In this document: positions 11,918-24,900 of the stretch, piece by piece
Position numbering within the stretch: the stretch's first letter is position 1
How the letters are laid out: every line of letters starts with the position of its first letter
Source of the DNA: Coriaria nepalensis
Lineage: Eukaryota; Streptophyta; Magnoliopsida; Cucurbitales; Coriariaceae
Direction of reading: 5' to 3'
DNA length: 64,000 nucleotides
NCBI GenBank assembly: GCA_027186245.1
Contig: CP114499.1
Span: 1,927,001 to 1,991,000 of the forward strand
Translations under genes and position numbers: made by a program
Notes under the pieces: generated by a model
Told to the model about the DNA's origin: nothing
What the model saw: only the letters and a program-made list of their open reading frames with translations
Database searches by the model: none

Positions 11918-13466
11918 TATATATATATATATATCCATCGAAAGAAAAGCTAAAATAAATCTACTGAATGATGATAAAATAGTATTAGGGCAAGATAATT
12001 TATGTTGGATTAATTGGTTATTGAGTAGTGAGTGATCCCTTTTCCCCTTTGTGGAGACCTCTATTTATAGAGGAATGGTGCTTAGAAGCCAAGAAATTTT
12101 GCTTGGCCAGAACAATTGCTTGATGAGCAAGCTTAAAAACTTGAGGAGCAAGTTTAGGAGACTTTCTAGGAATTTGACTAAGTCTCTTACTTACTGAGCA
12201 AGCATCTTTGATCCTCAAGTCTTCCTCTGATGAATTCTTCTTTTTTGCAAACGATTCTCTTCCGCCATGTTTCTTCTCTTTGTCATGTCTATTTCTGATC
12301 ATCTTGAATTAATCCGGGACTTCAAATAGTATAAAAAGGCACCCGTGAAAGAGAAAAACTTCCTTAAAATGCCTAAAAAGAAGGTAATTTAGAGCGAAAA
12401 ACACTTATGGTAGGTCACTCTTGGCTGCACGGCAAGCCGTGTGGTCGGTCTTCTAGGCTGCATACTTCATTGTGCAGCCAGTCCTTGATGAATCAGCCTC
12501 TTCGTGAACGATTTAACACATGAACAACCCTAAATTTGGCATGTTTTAACAGTTTTAATAAATCTTTTGAAATGACCTATGCTACATGTTAAAACGATAA
12601 TTTTCGCATCAATAAATGTCCACATTTTCCCCTCTTATTGACATTAAAATCTTCAAAACTTCTATAAATATGGCATTTCTTCCTTACTTTTCATTCAAAA
12701 CCTAAACAAAATGGCTGACTCTAACCATTCTTCTAACAATAGCAATGAAAGATACCCATTCGAGGTTGTTGTCATTGGTGACTTGGAAGGTCACTCTACA
12801 AACGCCTCTTTTGTACATAATCCTTCCTCTCTAACTTCCCCTCTTCCATTGACGTTAATGGCACCAATGGCCAATTGAGAGGCCAAGATTTTGAGCTTAT
12901 CCTCAAGAGTCAACTTATCCAGTGACTTCTTCTAGGCGTACTAAATTGGGATCTATTCCTCTCCCACAAATTTTCCACCTATTCTATGTTAAGCTTTCGA
13001 CTTTCCTCCTTCAATATGTAGCCTCCATGCATATAAATCTAAGCCTTGAAGAAGTTCTAACCGCACTTAACAAGATAATTCATTCTGACGAAGTGACTGA
13101 TCAAGTGAGGATTCATTCAAGATGATCTATGATGAAATGAATTAGTTGATCAATCTACGTCGAGAGCATTCTGAAGTAAGGATGGAAGTATCAGATTACT
13201 TGACCCATTATGATTCGACCCTAAGAGGGTTAAATCGGAAAAGGTTTATGGTGAGTGACGCCTAGGAACATTATATGAACTTGTATACCGAGTTTAAGAT
13301 ATCGTCGGATCAAGTGACAGAAATGGACGCTTGCCTTACACATCTTTGAGGCCAGAAATCCGACGTTAAGCTGTCACTCAGAGAATGCAAGAGCACAAGA
13401 TTCACTAAACCAATAATGCAGTAAAAGCCATAGCGAAGGACAAGTCGACCACATGATGCCATCAAG
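11918..13466 (+). other. Decayed retroelement gag-like region
   Basis: A TATA-like 'tctataaatatgg' at 12661 lies about 50 bases before an ATG at 12711 that opens a serine/asparagine-rich frame of some 55 codons (MADSNHSSNNSNERYPF). The frame then meets a stop, and further pieces are scattered over frames, including an IYDEMN-like stretch and a LINLRREHSEVRMEV coiled-coil-like segment near 13140-13200. I do not recognise the family. The layout suggests the leader and first ORF of a retroelement. A TG-rich inverted 'gctgcac' phrase occurs around 12425-12475. Confidence 0.35.
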
Positions 13467-13830
13467 ATGTTGTTGGCATGGTTCCCTGAAAGCATGTGAT
13501 AAGTATTGTTTTAATAAAATTAATAAAAGTGACATTTTTCTATATAGTTGTTATGAATGTATTATTATCGAATAATATGTATAAATATCAGAAAATTCCA
13601 AATTCATTTATGTGACTATAATCCTATATTGGTACGATAGTATTAAGATTATAGATAATGAATTAAATTGTCCATAACATATTAAAGTATGTAATTTTTA
13701 ATTAATGGTTGTTAATATGGTTCGCTACCATTATGAATGCAAGTGATCTAGATCGAATAGTAAGTGATCTAGAAATCGGATATGAGGAATCTATAGTTAT
13801 GTAATCCTCACAAGCCTCTTTCTCACTTAC
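13467..13830 (+). repeat. Partial copia LTR, same family as 18583-20388
   Basis: Shares with the minus-strand LTR at 18583-20388, in the same order, 'ggcatggt', 'aaattaataaaagt', 'tttttctatata', 'attatt.aataata', 'atcagaaaattccaa', 'attaatggttgttaat' and 'attatgaatgcaagtgatc'. It covers only the first 360 bases or so of the LTR and lies in opposite orientation to the other copy. The internal element part is missing. Confidence 0.8.
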
Positions 13831-14249
13831 TTTCAAATGTTAGAACTTGTGGAATGTATCTAAACTCAAGGTTTTTCCATTCATCATAAAGCTAGGGTTT
13901 ATGATATGTATATTCCACATGTATAGGTCAGCAACAATGTACAGCTAATCTCATTAGCGAAAGTAAGACATATATATAGTATTCTACATCTATTATATTT
14001 TACATCATTATCCAAATATACAGTGAAGTATCTATGTTCACCTTCAAAATAACAATTCACTAGACATGATGTTACTAAGATTTGATTAGGCAACCGACAT
14101 GCAATCCCTGAAGGACACTAATTTGAAAATATTTACAATAAAATGAGGAATGAGTATAAAACTCAGTGAGAAATACTATTATGGTTCCTCATATCCACTA
14201 CCATTATGGTTGTTAATTAGTCAACTGTTTCTCTGTTATTACTTATTGC
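13831..14249. other. Spacer, possibly 3' part of gypsy element
   Basis: No protein-coding resemblance. It lies just downstream, in element orientation, of the gypsy RNase H region and may hold its 3' untranslated end or LTR. I could not match it to the region after the primer-binding site at 17940. Confidence 0.3.
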
Positions 14250-15988
14250 TTTATCTGTTTCATTCCAGCATCCGTCGCTTGCGCACTTCGAATATCTTCA
14301 AGCATAGTTGGTTGAGGATTTAAAGCTGATAATATCCTGTTACCAACTCTATCTTTGCTTCACACACTTCCTTTTGTAGTGGTTCTGTTAATGCATATAG
14401 TGTCGTAAGGCTAACTGAGTATTTTCGACTTAAAGCATTTGTGACTTTATTTGCCTTACTAAGATGATATCATATTTTACAATCATAATCCTTTACAAGT
14501 TCTAACCACTGTCTCTGCCTCATGTTCAATTCCTTCTGCATAAAAAAATATTTTAGACTCTTGTGATCGGTATAGATTTCACATCATACCCCATAAAGAT
14601 AATGTCTCCAGACCTTTAGAGCAAATACCACCACAAAAAGTTCTATCTCATGGGTTAGATAATTTTTCTCATAATCTTTTAGTTAGTGGGAAGCATAAGC
14701 TATCACTTTCCCATTCTGCATCAATACTGCTCCCAACCCTAACTTGGATGCATCTTTATATATTACTAATCCATCTTTACCTTCTGGAATAGTAAAAATG
14801 TGAGCACTCGTTAGCTTTTTCCTTATCTCTTGAAAGCTTTTTTCACAAGCTTTCCACCACTCAAACTTTTAACTTTTACAAGTCTAGTGAGTGGGGTAGT
14901 TATTTTAGAAAATCCTTCCATGAATCATCAATAATAACTCTCCAATCCTAGAAAACTTCGTACTTCTGAGGCATTATGTAGCCTACACCAATTGCTTATT
15001 GCTTCTATTCTAGATGGATCTACTGAAATTCCATCTTTAGAAATGATGTGTCTTAGGAAAGTGACCCGATCAAGCCGAAATTGACAGTTCTTAAATTAGG
15101 CATAAAGTTGATGATCTGTTAGGTTTGGAACATCATTTTTCTGTGTTCTACGTGCTCCTCCTTAGACTTTGAATAAACAAGAATATCATTAATGAAGATA
15201 ATGACAAACTTATCTCGATACTCTATAAACACTTGATTCCTCAAATCCATAAAGGCAGCTGGGAACAAATCCACAAGAATATCATTGACACTAATGGTAT
15301 TCTGATCTTGAATAAATCTTTGAGAATATTGAAGCCCATTGAAGTTGATCTAACAAATCGTCAATCTATAATAGAGGATATTTGCTCCCCAACATGAAAA
15401 CTTTGATGAATTTGGCCTTTGTCAAGTAGTTTTTATAACTGTTTCTTAAGTTCCTTCAATTATGTTGGCACCATACGATATGCAGCTTTTGGGATTAGTG
15501 CAATTCTTAGTGCCAATTCTATTCAAATTCAATCTCATGGTCTGGGGAAGTTTTGGTAACTCTTTTAGAAAAACTCCAAGAAAGTTACAAACTACATGAA
15601 CATCTTTAAGCGTTAGTTGTTGTTCTTTGCTAATATCCACTGCACTAGAAAGATATCCAACACAACCACTCTTTAGAAATTTCATTACTTTAACTATATA
15701 TACTAGTGGAATTTGTCTTTTCCTTAAATCACTAATGAATTTGAACTTTTCTTTTCCTGGTAGTTCAAATATTACTCTCTTCTTTTAATAATCTATAGTG
15801 GCATTATACTTGGAGAGCCATTCTATTCCTAATATGACTTCAAAATCTTACATATCTAACAGTACAAGATTTGAAAATAATTTTATATCCTCTAATTTTA
15901 AGGGTACAGCTCGCAACTACTGAGTTGACATCAATGCATCTCTTGTGGGTAGCGTTATGTCAAATATTTCAGCTAATTGATCTGGGGG

Positions 15989-16234
15989 TTATTTAATCTT
16001 ACTAAAAAACCTTAAAGCAATAAAGGAATGTGTTGCACTAAAATCTATCAAAACTAATACATGATTACTAGCAATCAAAATCTGACATAATCTTACGGTG
16101 GATGGACTCTCTTCAGCTTTATCTCGAGTGATGGTAAACACCATTGCATTTGGTCTCACTTGTTGTCCTTTGTTATTCCTTGGGTTATTGTAGTCTCTAG
16201 CAAAGTGCTCATGTTGTCCATAATTGTAGCACAA
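15989..16234 (-). pseudogene. Gypsy zinc knuckle and protease fragment
   Basis: Opens in a CCHC knuckle whose second and fourth ligands are changed to tyrosine (CYNYGQHEHFARDY). It runs into the aspartic protease, where VLIDFSATHSFIA stands where a VLIDSGATHSF-type active site is normal. The active-site serine is replaced, in line with decay. Confidence 0.75.
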
Positions 16235-16424
16235 TATAATCTCAGCTTTACATTCTCGGGTATGGTTTTCGCCACATTTATTGCACTAGCTATATGATCT
16301 TCCTTGAGTCTATGAGTCTTGAACCTTGTTCTTCTTATTCTATGTTTCATTCTGATTTTGATTCTGGTTCCTAAAACCCTTGAAACTTGCGCTTCCCGAC
16401 TCTTTTCGGTTATTCCATCATGGA

Positions 16425-16688
16425 TTAAAGCTCCATTGATCTCCAGGAATTGTTGGTGCAGAGGATTAGACATACCTTTGAAAAAGCTGCATCGCCTAAA
16501 TCTGCAACCTCTAAGTCCTTGCGAGTATCAGGATCAAGGACTTTCTTGAAATGCTTCACCTCCAAAATATTCGTAGCTAGCAGATGTGGCATATACTTGG
16601 CCAATTCATCAAACTTTCGTAGCAGTTCCTCCATCGACATGTTACCCCTTCGCAAGTTCAAAAACTCTCTTTGTTTTTCTTCTAACAA
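16425..16688 (-). pseudogene. Gypsy gag fragment
   Basis: 87 codons of retrotransposon gag (LNLRRGNMSMEELLRKFDEL, then YMPHLLATN and RKDLEV). This is the part of capsid just before the zinc knuckle in plant chromovirus-like gypsy elements. The downstream knuckle is in another frame. Confidence 0.75.
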
Positions 16689-16990
16689 AGCAGTGGTTAA
16701 ATATTTTTCCTTCGGGCAATTTTTGAAATTCCAACCATATCATTATTCCAACTTTATGGATACTTGTCATGTATCCCACCAATAACTTGCATCATTGCAC
16801 TTAAAGCATATGGTGCATTATATCTTTTCATTTTCTGAGACTTTTGCACAGTTAAAGAGTCTTTCCCTTGTCGTAATCCAATTCTCAACTGATCTCAAAT
16901 CATGATCACCGAAGAATTTGGGGGCTTATACTTCATAAACTTCTAAGCTGTAAAGTTTGGATTTTCCATCGTCTCACTCTGTCTTTGAGT

Positions 16991-17939
16991 TAGACTCCTT
17001 AACTTAGCTATTGTTGGTTGGGGTCATTAGATAAACTATCAATACGTCTATTGGAGGACTCATTAGTAATACGTCCTCTTAGCATCTTTCTACTTAGAAT
17101 TTAATGAAGGATAATTTAATTCTTGTAACAATATGAATATCACATATTAGTTCTTGAAACGAAAATATTTTTCTTGAAAACACTTATATTAGATGAGTAA
17201 CATTTACATCACCAAAAATTACTTTTTAACATATTTAACCTAGCATGTTTCTAAGGTATGTCTATAGGCAACATCTAGGATTTACATAGGATATACATAG
17301 GATTTGATAAAGCTACACCTAAAACATCATATCATACACGTTGGGAGTTACATTTCAACGTTCATCACAAAAGAAACATGGTCTAAGAAAACTAAGATCA
17401 TCTATATTTATCATTCCTATATCTTTCGGCATATACAACTTTAATTCTGAGACGGTAATAATTCTACCATTCATAATATACATGGGCTCTAATCATGAAC
17501 TCCACTCCAAAATATCCAAAATATCCAAAATATCCAAAATATCCAAAATATCCAATCCTTCTCTTCCTCTTAGAAATGGACTAGCATTCCGAAGAACGGG
17601 TGGGAGAAAATGACAGTTCTTCATGATATTACAAGGAGCTGCAAACACACATGGGCTGAACAGAAATACATAAATTATGTTTTGTCATATTCTCTTAGCA
17701 TATTCAGACCTCTGCTCTCTGCGATTCATGCACTCTTCTTCTTTCTTTCCCTCACGTGGGTTCTGTCTCTGAATCTTCAAGTGGGTCCGTGGATTTATTT
17801 TTTCTATTTGCAATTAAGTTCTGAACTGTATACACATTTGATTGTACCTGGGTCCAGCATAATGTTAATGATCACGGTCGGTCATGACTACTGTTCATAT
17901 CTGTATACACATTTGCGTGTCCAGCGTGTCATGTACGTT
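16991..17939 (-). other. Leader region of the gypsy element
   Basis: Lies between the gypsy primer-binding site and the gag region, so it is probably the element's untranslated leader. It contains no supported frame; the open stretches at 17341-17613 and 17610-17960 have no family resemblance. Confidence 0.35.
17509..17553. repeat. 9-bp tandem repeat, five copies
   Basis: Five perfect consecutive copies of aaaatatcc, period 9. The array is inside the presumed gypsy leader. Confidence 0.97.
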
Positions 17940-17951
17940 GCTTTGATACCA
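17940..17951 (-). promoter_or_regulatory. Retroelement primer-binding site (initiator tRNA-Met type)
   Basis: On the minus strand this reads TTGGTATCAAAGC, resembling the TGGTATCAGAGC-type site complementary to plant initiator tRNA-Met. It precedes the gypsy gag on the same strand, marking the 5' end of that element's internal region. Confidence 0.65.
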
Positions 17952-17952
17952 A

Positions 17953-18582
17953 CCTTATAATGCTTTCCTTAATTATATTGCTTATTAAAATTTTTTAGAA
18001 AAATAATTACTTTTTATTTTTATTTAAATATAATCAGTAGAATTTTTATATAATTAATTTGAAATTCTTTAGTAGAAAATTTAAATGTTTTTAAAATTAT
18101 GTTTAATTATATTCCGATAATTAGATTACAAAAATTAATACATTATATATATAAATTATATATATAATGTATAAATATGATAATATTTATAATTTTGTTA
18201 ATAAAATAAAATATTATTTTTAAAAACTTTTTAAAAATACATTTAAAGGCCTTCAAAAATTATATTTTTAATTTTCATGTCTTACCACATATCGAGTCCA
18301 TACGTACTCCATATTAGTTCAATCACACTTTATTCAGCCGATCACGAAATACTGACTTTCCTTTTTGCTTATTAACAACACAAACAACTACTATGAAATA
18401 AAATCTCAGTAAATAAAGATCATATCTCACATGCATAAAACATATTTCAAATATATTTTTAAATAACTCGATTGAATAGTTCTGCAAATTCTTATAAATA
18501 TTTCTACGCAAATGAGATGTTCGTTCTTATTCTACTGCTATAGGCTCTGAGGATGCTACCGTCGACACTACTGTGATCTAGG
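17953..18582 (-). repeat. Possible gypsy 5' LTR remainder
   Basis: Lies where the 5' LTR of the gypsy element should be (immediately before the primer site, in element orientation) and ends where the copia LTR begins at 18583. AT-rich without coding capacity. No second copy was recognised in the window, so the call rests on position only. Confidence 0.35.
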
Positions 18583-20388
18583 TGTTAGAAATTAGGTTTA
18601 AAATTTCACAGTGGAAATGATTGTTCGTCCCAATATATAACAAAAAACTTTTCTAAAAACTTTTATTAATCTTTTATATATATATTTATAAATTAATATT
18701 ATATGCTAAACGAAAAAATCATACCTTAGCCTATGCAAATCAATCGTTGAGACTCACACCACGATCATCCAAGTCGATCCTCAACACACTAAGACATATG
18801 TAGGCAAATAGAGATGACAAAGTCTTTTCTCTTTAGGTTTATCTCTTCTCATCATATTTTTGAACAATTTAGAATAATATGTATTTATAGAGTTCTATTA
18901 AGTTTTCTATTCAATATTATTTTTAATTTAAACACTTTAAATTAATTGAATTAATAATTCAATAATAATATTAAATGATAAAAAAAATCATTATATATGT
19001 TTTAGTGATATCTTTGATTTGGTCAAATATTTTCAAATTTAATTCAAAAGTAATTCAAATTTAATTTAAAATAAAATTTTATCTATTTTAAACCAAATCA
19101 AATTTTATTTGAATTTTAAATTAATTTCTTAAACCAATTTAGATTTAACTTGCATAACATAAATATTAAATTGATATCTCAAAACAACTTAATATTAGAT
19201 AACATATTTAATTTAAAATTAAATATATTATTATTTTATAAAATGAATTTCGAAATTTACCACAATATTTAAGTACATCTTTTAATTAATTAATTCTCTA
19301 ATTAATTAATTAACACCAATTATCTCATAATTACATATTTACCTCAGAAAACTATTTTCTTTGCAATAGACCCTTTTCTTTACTTTTGTCACTCTTACCT
19401 AATACAGTATTTTATGGAGGCGAACTGGAGACTATGTACTTCTAATTTCAAGCTTCAATAAATTATATTATTAATTAAACTTTTTAATTTAATAAATCTT
19501 ATTTAATAATCTCAATTTTATTCCACTAAAAATGTGAGATTGCACTCTTACAACTATATAACAAATTACTAAGCATTTTTTAGTAGTCCATTGAAATTAT
19601 CATTACATGCAATTTAATGCTTCAATAATTGATTCATAACAAGAGCTGATCAAAATTACCATTTTACTCATCTAATTATCTATTTATCCTTAAGTAGCAT
19701 TAGTGAATGATCAATTTATAATTTAATTATAAAGTTGAGCTTAAAATCATTATGTTCTAGAATTAATTCTCAAGAGAACCAATTTACAATCTTTTATGAA
19801 AAAAGTTTTGATTTTATATCTGTAAATCATGTTCCCAGCCGCTTATTTTAATGAATCTCCAAACCAAAAATTTTTAGCTTCTTTTACAAATAAACCATAA
19901 CGAGTGAATCAAAGATTCAGTTGATAAACAAAAGTTTATGACTACTCAAGATTTAGATTGATTTATATATAATCGTCTATTGATATAAATTTAACTCTTT
20001 ATGCTAAACGATATGTTAATAAATAATTAATTCATATCGGGTCCAGTCCTATATAATTTAATTATATAAAGCACATCCACTAATATGTCTATCTACATCA
20101 GTAATCCGGATCTAGATCACTTGCATTCATAATGCTAGTAAACCGTACTAACAACCATTAATTAAATATTTCATATTTTAATATGTTGATGATAATTTAA
20201 TTCATTATATATACTCTTAATTTTCTCGTGCTAATACAATATTATAATTACTTAAATGAACTTGGAATTTTCTAATATTTATATATATTATTCAATAATA
20301 ACACATTCAAACAATTATATAGAAAAATATTACTTTTATTAATTTCATAAAATTGAATTTATTACATGATTTTGGGGCACCATGCCCA
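18583..20388 (-). repeat. Long terminal repeat of copia element (1,806 bp)
   Basis: Bounded by TG...CA in both readings: plus-strand TGTTAGAA at 18583 and GCATGCCCA ending at 20388. It directly follows the RNase H region of the copia element on the minus strand and is preceded by a purine stretch (aagtaggagatta) that would serve as the polypurine tract. It is AT-rich. In element orientation a 'tctataaatacat' TATA-like box lies at about 18885. Partial copies of its first bases occur at 5066-5143 and 13467-13830. Confidence 0.8.
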
Positions 20389-20564
20389 ATAATCTCCTAC
20401 TTGCCCTAAAGCAAGTGAGACATCTCTCTTATTCCTAAATTACATACACGATCCTTAAAAGACTTTGTTGGAAGCGTGTTTGTAAATGGATCCGCAAGGT
20501 TCTGTTCCAACGCTATCTTCATAACTATCACATCACCTCAATGTACTATCTTTTTGATGAGATG

Positions 20565-20921
20565 CTATTTTCTCTCTATATGTTTGCCTCTCTTGTGACT
20601 CCTCGGTTCCTTTGAATTAGCAACTGCCCCATTATTATCACAATATATTATTAGTGGCTTATCCATATATGAATCAATTTCCAAATCAGTATAGAACTGC
20701 CTGAGCCAAACTGCTTCTTTCGCTACTTCACAAGCCGTTATATATTCAGCTTCCATGGTAGAATCTGCAATACTAGATTGTTTGATATTTCTCCATACTA
20801 TAGCTCCTCCACTAAATGTGAACACTGATCTAGGAGTCGACTTTCGACTATCTCTATCTGATTGAAAATCATAATTAGTATATCTAGTGAGGTTTAGGTC
20901 TCCACCTGAATAAACAAGCAT
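20565..20921 (-). pseudogene. Copia RNase H domain
   Basis: 118 codons: the connection (MLVYSGGDLNLTRYTNYDFQ), then RNase H with the conserved WRNIKQSSIADSTMEAEY block, the acidic CDNN motif, and the usual RSHKRGKHIERK end. The active-site acidic residues look intact. The frame is linked to the upstream RT by a single stop. Confidence 0.85.
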
Positions 20922-20969
20922 ATAGTTTCTCGTTCTCCGAAAATACTTGAGAATATGATTTACCGCTAT

Positions 20970-21575
20970 CTAGTGTTCTAAACCACGATTTGATTGATAA
21001 TGACTAACTATCCCTACTTCATAACAAATGGCAGGTCTTGTACACAACATGACATACATAAGACTGCCTACAACTGAGGTATAGGAAATCCGTCTCATCT
21101 CTTCTTCTTCCCGAGGTTTCTTTAGACACTGCTTTTTAGAAATAACTACTCCATACCTGATCGGTAATTGACCCTTCTTGAAGTTTTGTGTTGAAAATTG
21201 AGCCATCACCGTATCTATATAAGAGGTTTGAGATAGTGCCCAAAGCTTGTTCTTTATATCCCTTAAGATTTGGATTCCTAGAATATAGCTCGCTTCTCCC
21301 AAATCTTTCATTTAGAATTGCTTAACTAGCCATTCCACATTTGAAAATATTTCTACATCATTCTGAATGAGTAAAACATCGTATACATAAAGAACTAAGA
21401 AGACCGCCTTCTTATCTTTGATTTGTTTATAGACGCATGGTTCTTCAACATTTTGTTCAAAGCCATGCATCTTGATAGTCTCATCAAATCTTAGGTTCCA
21501 AGATCTAGAGGCTTGCTCCAACCCATAAATGGATTTAAGCAACTTGTAAACCTTTTGCTCTTGCACTTTTTGCAA
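20970..21575 (-). pseudogene. Copia reverse transcriptase, C-terminal part
   Basis: Spans the RT region from FLQKVQEQKVYKLLKSIYGL to the GSLMYVMLCTRPAICY segment, in one frame broken by a TAA at 21312-21314. The catalytic aspartate pair is altered (LYVYDVLL). The segment upstream of 21575 remains recognisable back to about 21605 as an IYMM.LEGF-like run with another stop. Confidence 0.82.
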
Positions 21576-21610
21576 AAAACCTTCTAGCTACATCATATAA
21601 ATGCTGTTAA

Positions 21611-21923
21611 TGGGCGTGCCAATTTGTTGATATGCGAATTCTGCGAATGTGTGGGGCATGGGGAATTATCATTGTAAATCACTAGCTTTCTATCCTAAAA
21701 ACAATGTAGAATGCGGGCATGCCAGAAGTAAAAATACTTCAAGAATAAGAAGACGGTAATTGAAATTGTGATAAAAATAAAGTGCTAATAAATTAAAGAA
21801 AATAAAATAATGTGCAAATAAATTAAAGGCAGTGTAAAGATAAAGTGCATTAAAATGAAAGATAATGTGAAATAAATTGTTTTAAGTTAAATGACAAGAT
21901 AAAATAAGGACATGTACTGTAAT
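21611..21923 (-). repeat. Primer site and start of a Tat/Ogre-like gypsy LTR
   Basis: On the minus strand 'aaattggcacgccca' (21612-21624) resembles the priming site typical of Tat/Ogre gypsy elements. The adjoining plus-strand TGTTGATATGCG at 21625 would be the LTR edge. The same LTR appears to continue at 25276-25839 beyond the inserted hAT. Attribution to Tat/Ogre rests on the primer-site resemblance only. Confidence 0.45.
21916..21923. repeat. Left 8-bp target site duplication of hAT
   Basis: ACTGTAAT, identical to 25268-25275. An 8-bp duplication is the length made by hAT transposases. Confidence 0.95.
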
Positions 21924-24900
21924 TAGAGGTGACAATTCGGGCCGGCAAGGCCCGGCCTGGCTTTGGCTCGGCACGGAAATAGTAATGGGCCGTGGGCCGG
22001 TCCGTGCCTTTCCGGAAGGTCGATAACTATTATATATTTTTCTTATATTCAAATGTTTAGATGTTTTCTTATTTATGTTATATCAGATGGAGAATGCGGA
22101 TGTCGAACTAGAGAGGAAATCTGGGAGAAACAAGAGGGTTTAGAGTTTGGACACCTCAAGTCTCAAGAAGATACAAGGTAATTCATACACTATTAATAAA
22201 GATCTTGCATTAAAAAGTATTATTTGGCCAAAAAAGATCTTGCATTAATCGAAAGGTTTCAATGTATAAAATGATTTCCAGTGAAAAAACTCTACTCGAT
22301 CACAGCAGGGGCAAAATCGGTCATCAACCTACGATATAAGATCTAAAAATGAAAAACGAAAATAATCACAAATTTACAATTATAGATTGAATTCTCTAAA
22401 TTTCAGAACTATTTCCTACTTCTTGACTAGAACTAGAATTTCTGTATTCGAGGTATAAAGAATCAAAAACTCCGACTAAGTCCTCACTTTCCATACGATG
22501 TTGATCTCTTTTAAGGCCCATTCCCAATCTCGTAGGCATGATAATAATTCCACCAGATATGGTGTTAATGATGTTCTTCGATCATTAATAATTCGCCCAC
22601 CTATCCTAAAAGCCGCTTCTAAAGCAACTGTTGAAACTGGAATAGTTAGGACGTCGTGTGCCAATCGGGCTAATATCGGAAACCTAAACGAGTTTAACTT
22701 CCATCATTCCAAAATATTGAAGTCCCCTTCATCATCCCAATCACCTCCAAGATATTTTAAAAGTTTGCCGTATTGTGTACTAGACCTACCAGCCATGCTC
22801 GAAGGCGTCACCAATTCCAAACCCATCTCATCTTGCCTAGAACTTGAACTTGAGGAACCATTCCATTTTGAGAGTACTTCCCATAACAATATATTTTCTG
22901 TTTGTTTTTTCTTCCGTCATTGAGGCTGTAAGTCGTTGTACTTGGTTTCATAAACACTAAAAATTTGATACAACTTATCAGAAGCATTAGCAATTTCAGA
23001 AGTATAATCAAAATTTAAGTTATCACCAATAAAAGTAAGAATTGCTTTATAACCTTCAAACTTAATCCTATGATCTAAAATGACTCCTAAAGAATACAAG
23101 AGTGGAATATCATACTAATATTTTAAAAAAATTTCCTTCATTTTAATTACAGTAGATCCAAAAAGAACATCATCGACATACTGGCCAAAAATTGAAGTCA
23201 TTTTCAGAAGTTCTGGAAGAACCAATGACAAAATATGATAATAAACACCAGAATGAAGCAATATAGAGTTATAAAAAACTTCTAAAAATGTAGTAAATTT
23301 TCTAGCAATATCCCAATCATTATCAAATAATATAATGTGACATTTTTTCTGATGATAAAATAAACTAATCTCATTACCATAAAGTAAAGAATGCTTTAAC
23401 ATAGTATAAGTGGAATTCCATCTAACATCCATATCAAGAGAAAATTTTCTAGGTTTTTTATTTAAGGAAATACAAAATGTTTTAAATGCATAAACACACA
23501 AATTTGAATTACCTAGCCAAGCTAATGCGTCTCTAATTTTTTCAATTTCTTCACTTACTAATTTCACACCTTCTTTAACTATTAGGTTGATAACATGACA
23601 AGCATAACGTTGATGCAGAAATATTCCACCATTATATCCATCTAATTCAGATTGTAAAAAATTTATAACTCTCGTGTTCGCAGAAGCATTATCTAAAGTG
23701 TTTGATATTATATGTTGTTTTATATCAAACACGCTTAAAACCTATAAAATTAATTCAGAAATATTTTCAGTGTTATGTTCATGCTCAATAATGTGTGACT
23801 ACAGATAAATAATCTTATTTAGATTGAGAACTCTAAATATCTGAAGTTAATGCAATGCTAACCTGAGGTGCTCCTAATTCTAATTTTAAAGCATCACGTT
23901 GTTTTTAAAAATATAATTCTAAATCTTTTCTAATTGTATTTCTACTTTTTTTACAATAGTACGTATTAAAACAATTTTTAAGAAATTCTTCAAAATATGG
24001 ACTTTCGCCAAAACTTATAGGAAAATCAGAAACAAAAATTAATCTAACTAAGCCTTCTCTAGTTTGAGCATCATTATAGGACCAATTACTAACCGTACTA
24101 TCAGATTTAAAAGCAAGAGTAGATTGAGTTATATGTCCTTTATTCATACATTTATCCATATGTCGTTTTAAGTGGCCAATACCATCCGTGACTTTTGCAG
24201 TTAATTTTTTATTACATACCTTGCATACACCAAATCTTTTCATTTTACCTTTCTCATCTGGTTGGTATATTTTTTCAAAATAATTCCAAACTTTCGAAAT
24301 AGGAGGTGCTTTTTTACGTTTTCCAGACGTTGTTGTACTTGACGTATCTTCTTGTGTTTCATCTATATTGTTGTCAACGTCATCGGGTAGATCCATATAG
24401 TCTTCAACAGTTATGTCATTCTCGTAGTAACCAAAAACATTTTCATGGTGGGGATCCATTTCCTACATCAAAATAATAGTAAATATTAGAACTTAATAAT
24501 ACAATGATAATAATAGTAAATGTTAGAACTTAAATATAGAATAAAACATGAAAATAAATGCAAATAAGAAATAACTTACAATTATTCAAATTCAATAGAT
24601 AAAAACTTCATGGTTGAGATTTGAGAATGAGAAGTTGAGACTTGAGAGTATATAATTTGAGAGAAAAAATTAGAGAGAGTCAAGAGATTATAGAGATTGA
24701 GAGTAATTAGAAAGACTGAAAAAGATTATAGAGAATAGAGATTAAGAAAAATTATAGAGAAAGAGAGTAAATTGAAGTGTGAAAATTATGAAGAAAAGTA
24801 TAGGTATTTATAGAAAAAAAAATGAGAGGGAAAATTTTAAAATTTGAAATTAAAAATTAAAAATTTGACAAAAAAACAAGGAATAAATCTCGTGGGCGGT

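Larger units (their letters stand above)
14250..16990 (-). mobile_element. Degenerate Ty3/gypsy gag-pol
   Basis: Minus-strand translation gives, in order, a retrotransposon gag domain at 16425-16688 (LLRKFDELAKYMPHLLATN), a zinc knuckle near 16195-16234 (CYNYGQHEHFARD), and aspartic protease remains to 15990. Reverse transcriptase follows at about 15060-15350 (AAFMDLRNQVF and IIFINDILVYSKSKEEH). An RT/RNase H connection lies at about 14930-15060 (RHIISKDGISVDPSRIEAI), and RNase H debris runs to about 14300. The catalytic FxDD motif reads FIND, and stops occur throughout. The initiator-methionine-type primer site at 17940-17951 fits as its priming site. Confidence 0.85.
20389..21610 (-). mobile_element. 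3' half of a Ty1/copia element (RT and RNase H)
   Basis: One minus-strand frame runs from 21575 to 20565 with only two internal stops, at 21312-21314 and 20967-20969. It contains the reverse transcriptase palm/thumb (VYKLLKSIYGLEQASRSWN; KDLGEASYILGIQI) and RNase H (STMEAEYITACEVAKEAVWL; IIYCDNNGAVANSKEP). The catalytic YVDD reads YVYD. Upstream RT, integrase and gag are cut off at about 21610, where unrelated gypsy-LTR sequence begins. Only the 3' LTR is present, so this is a truncated copy. Confidence 0.88.
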
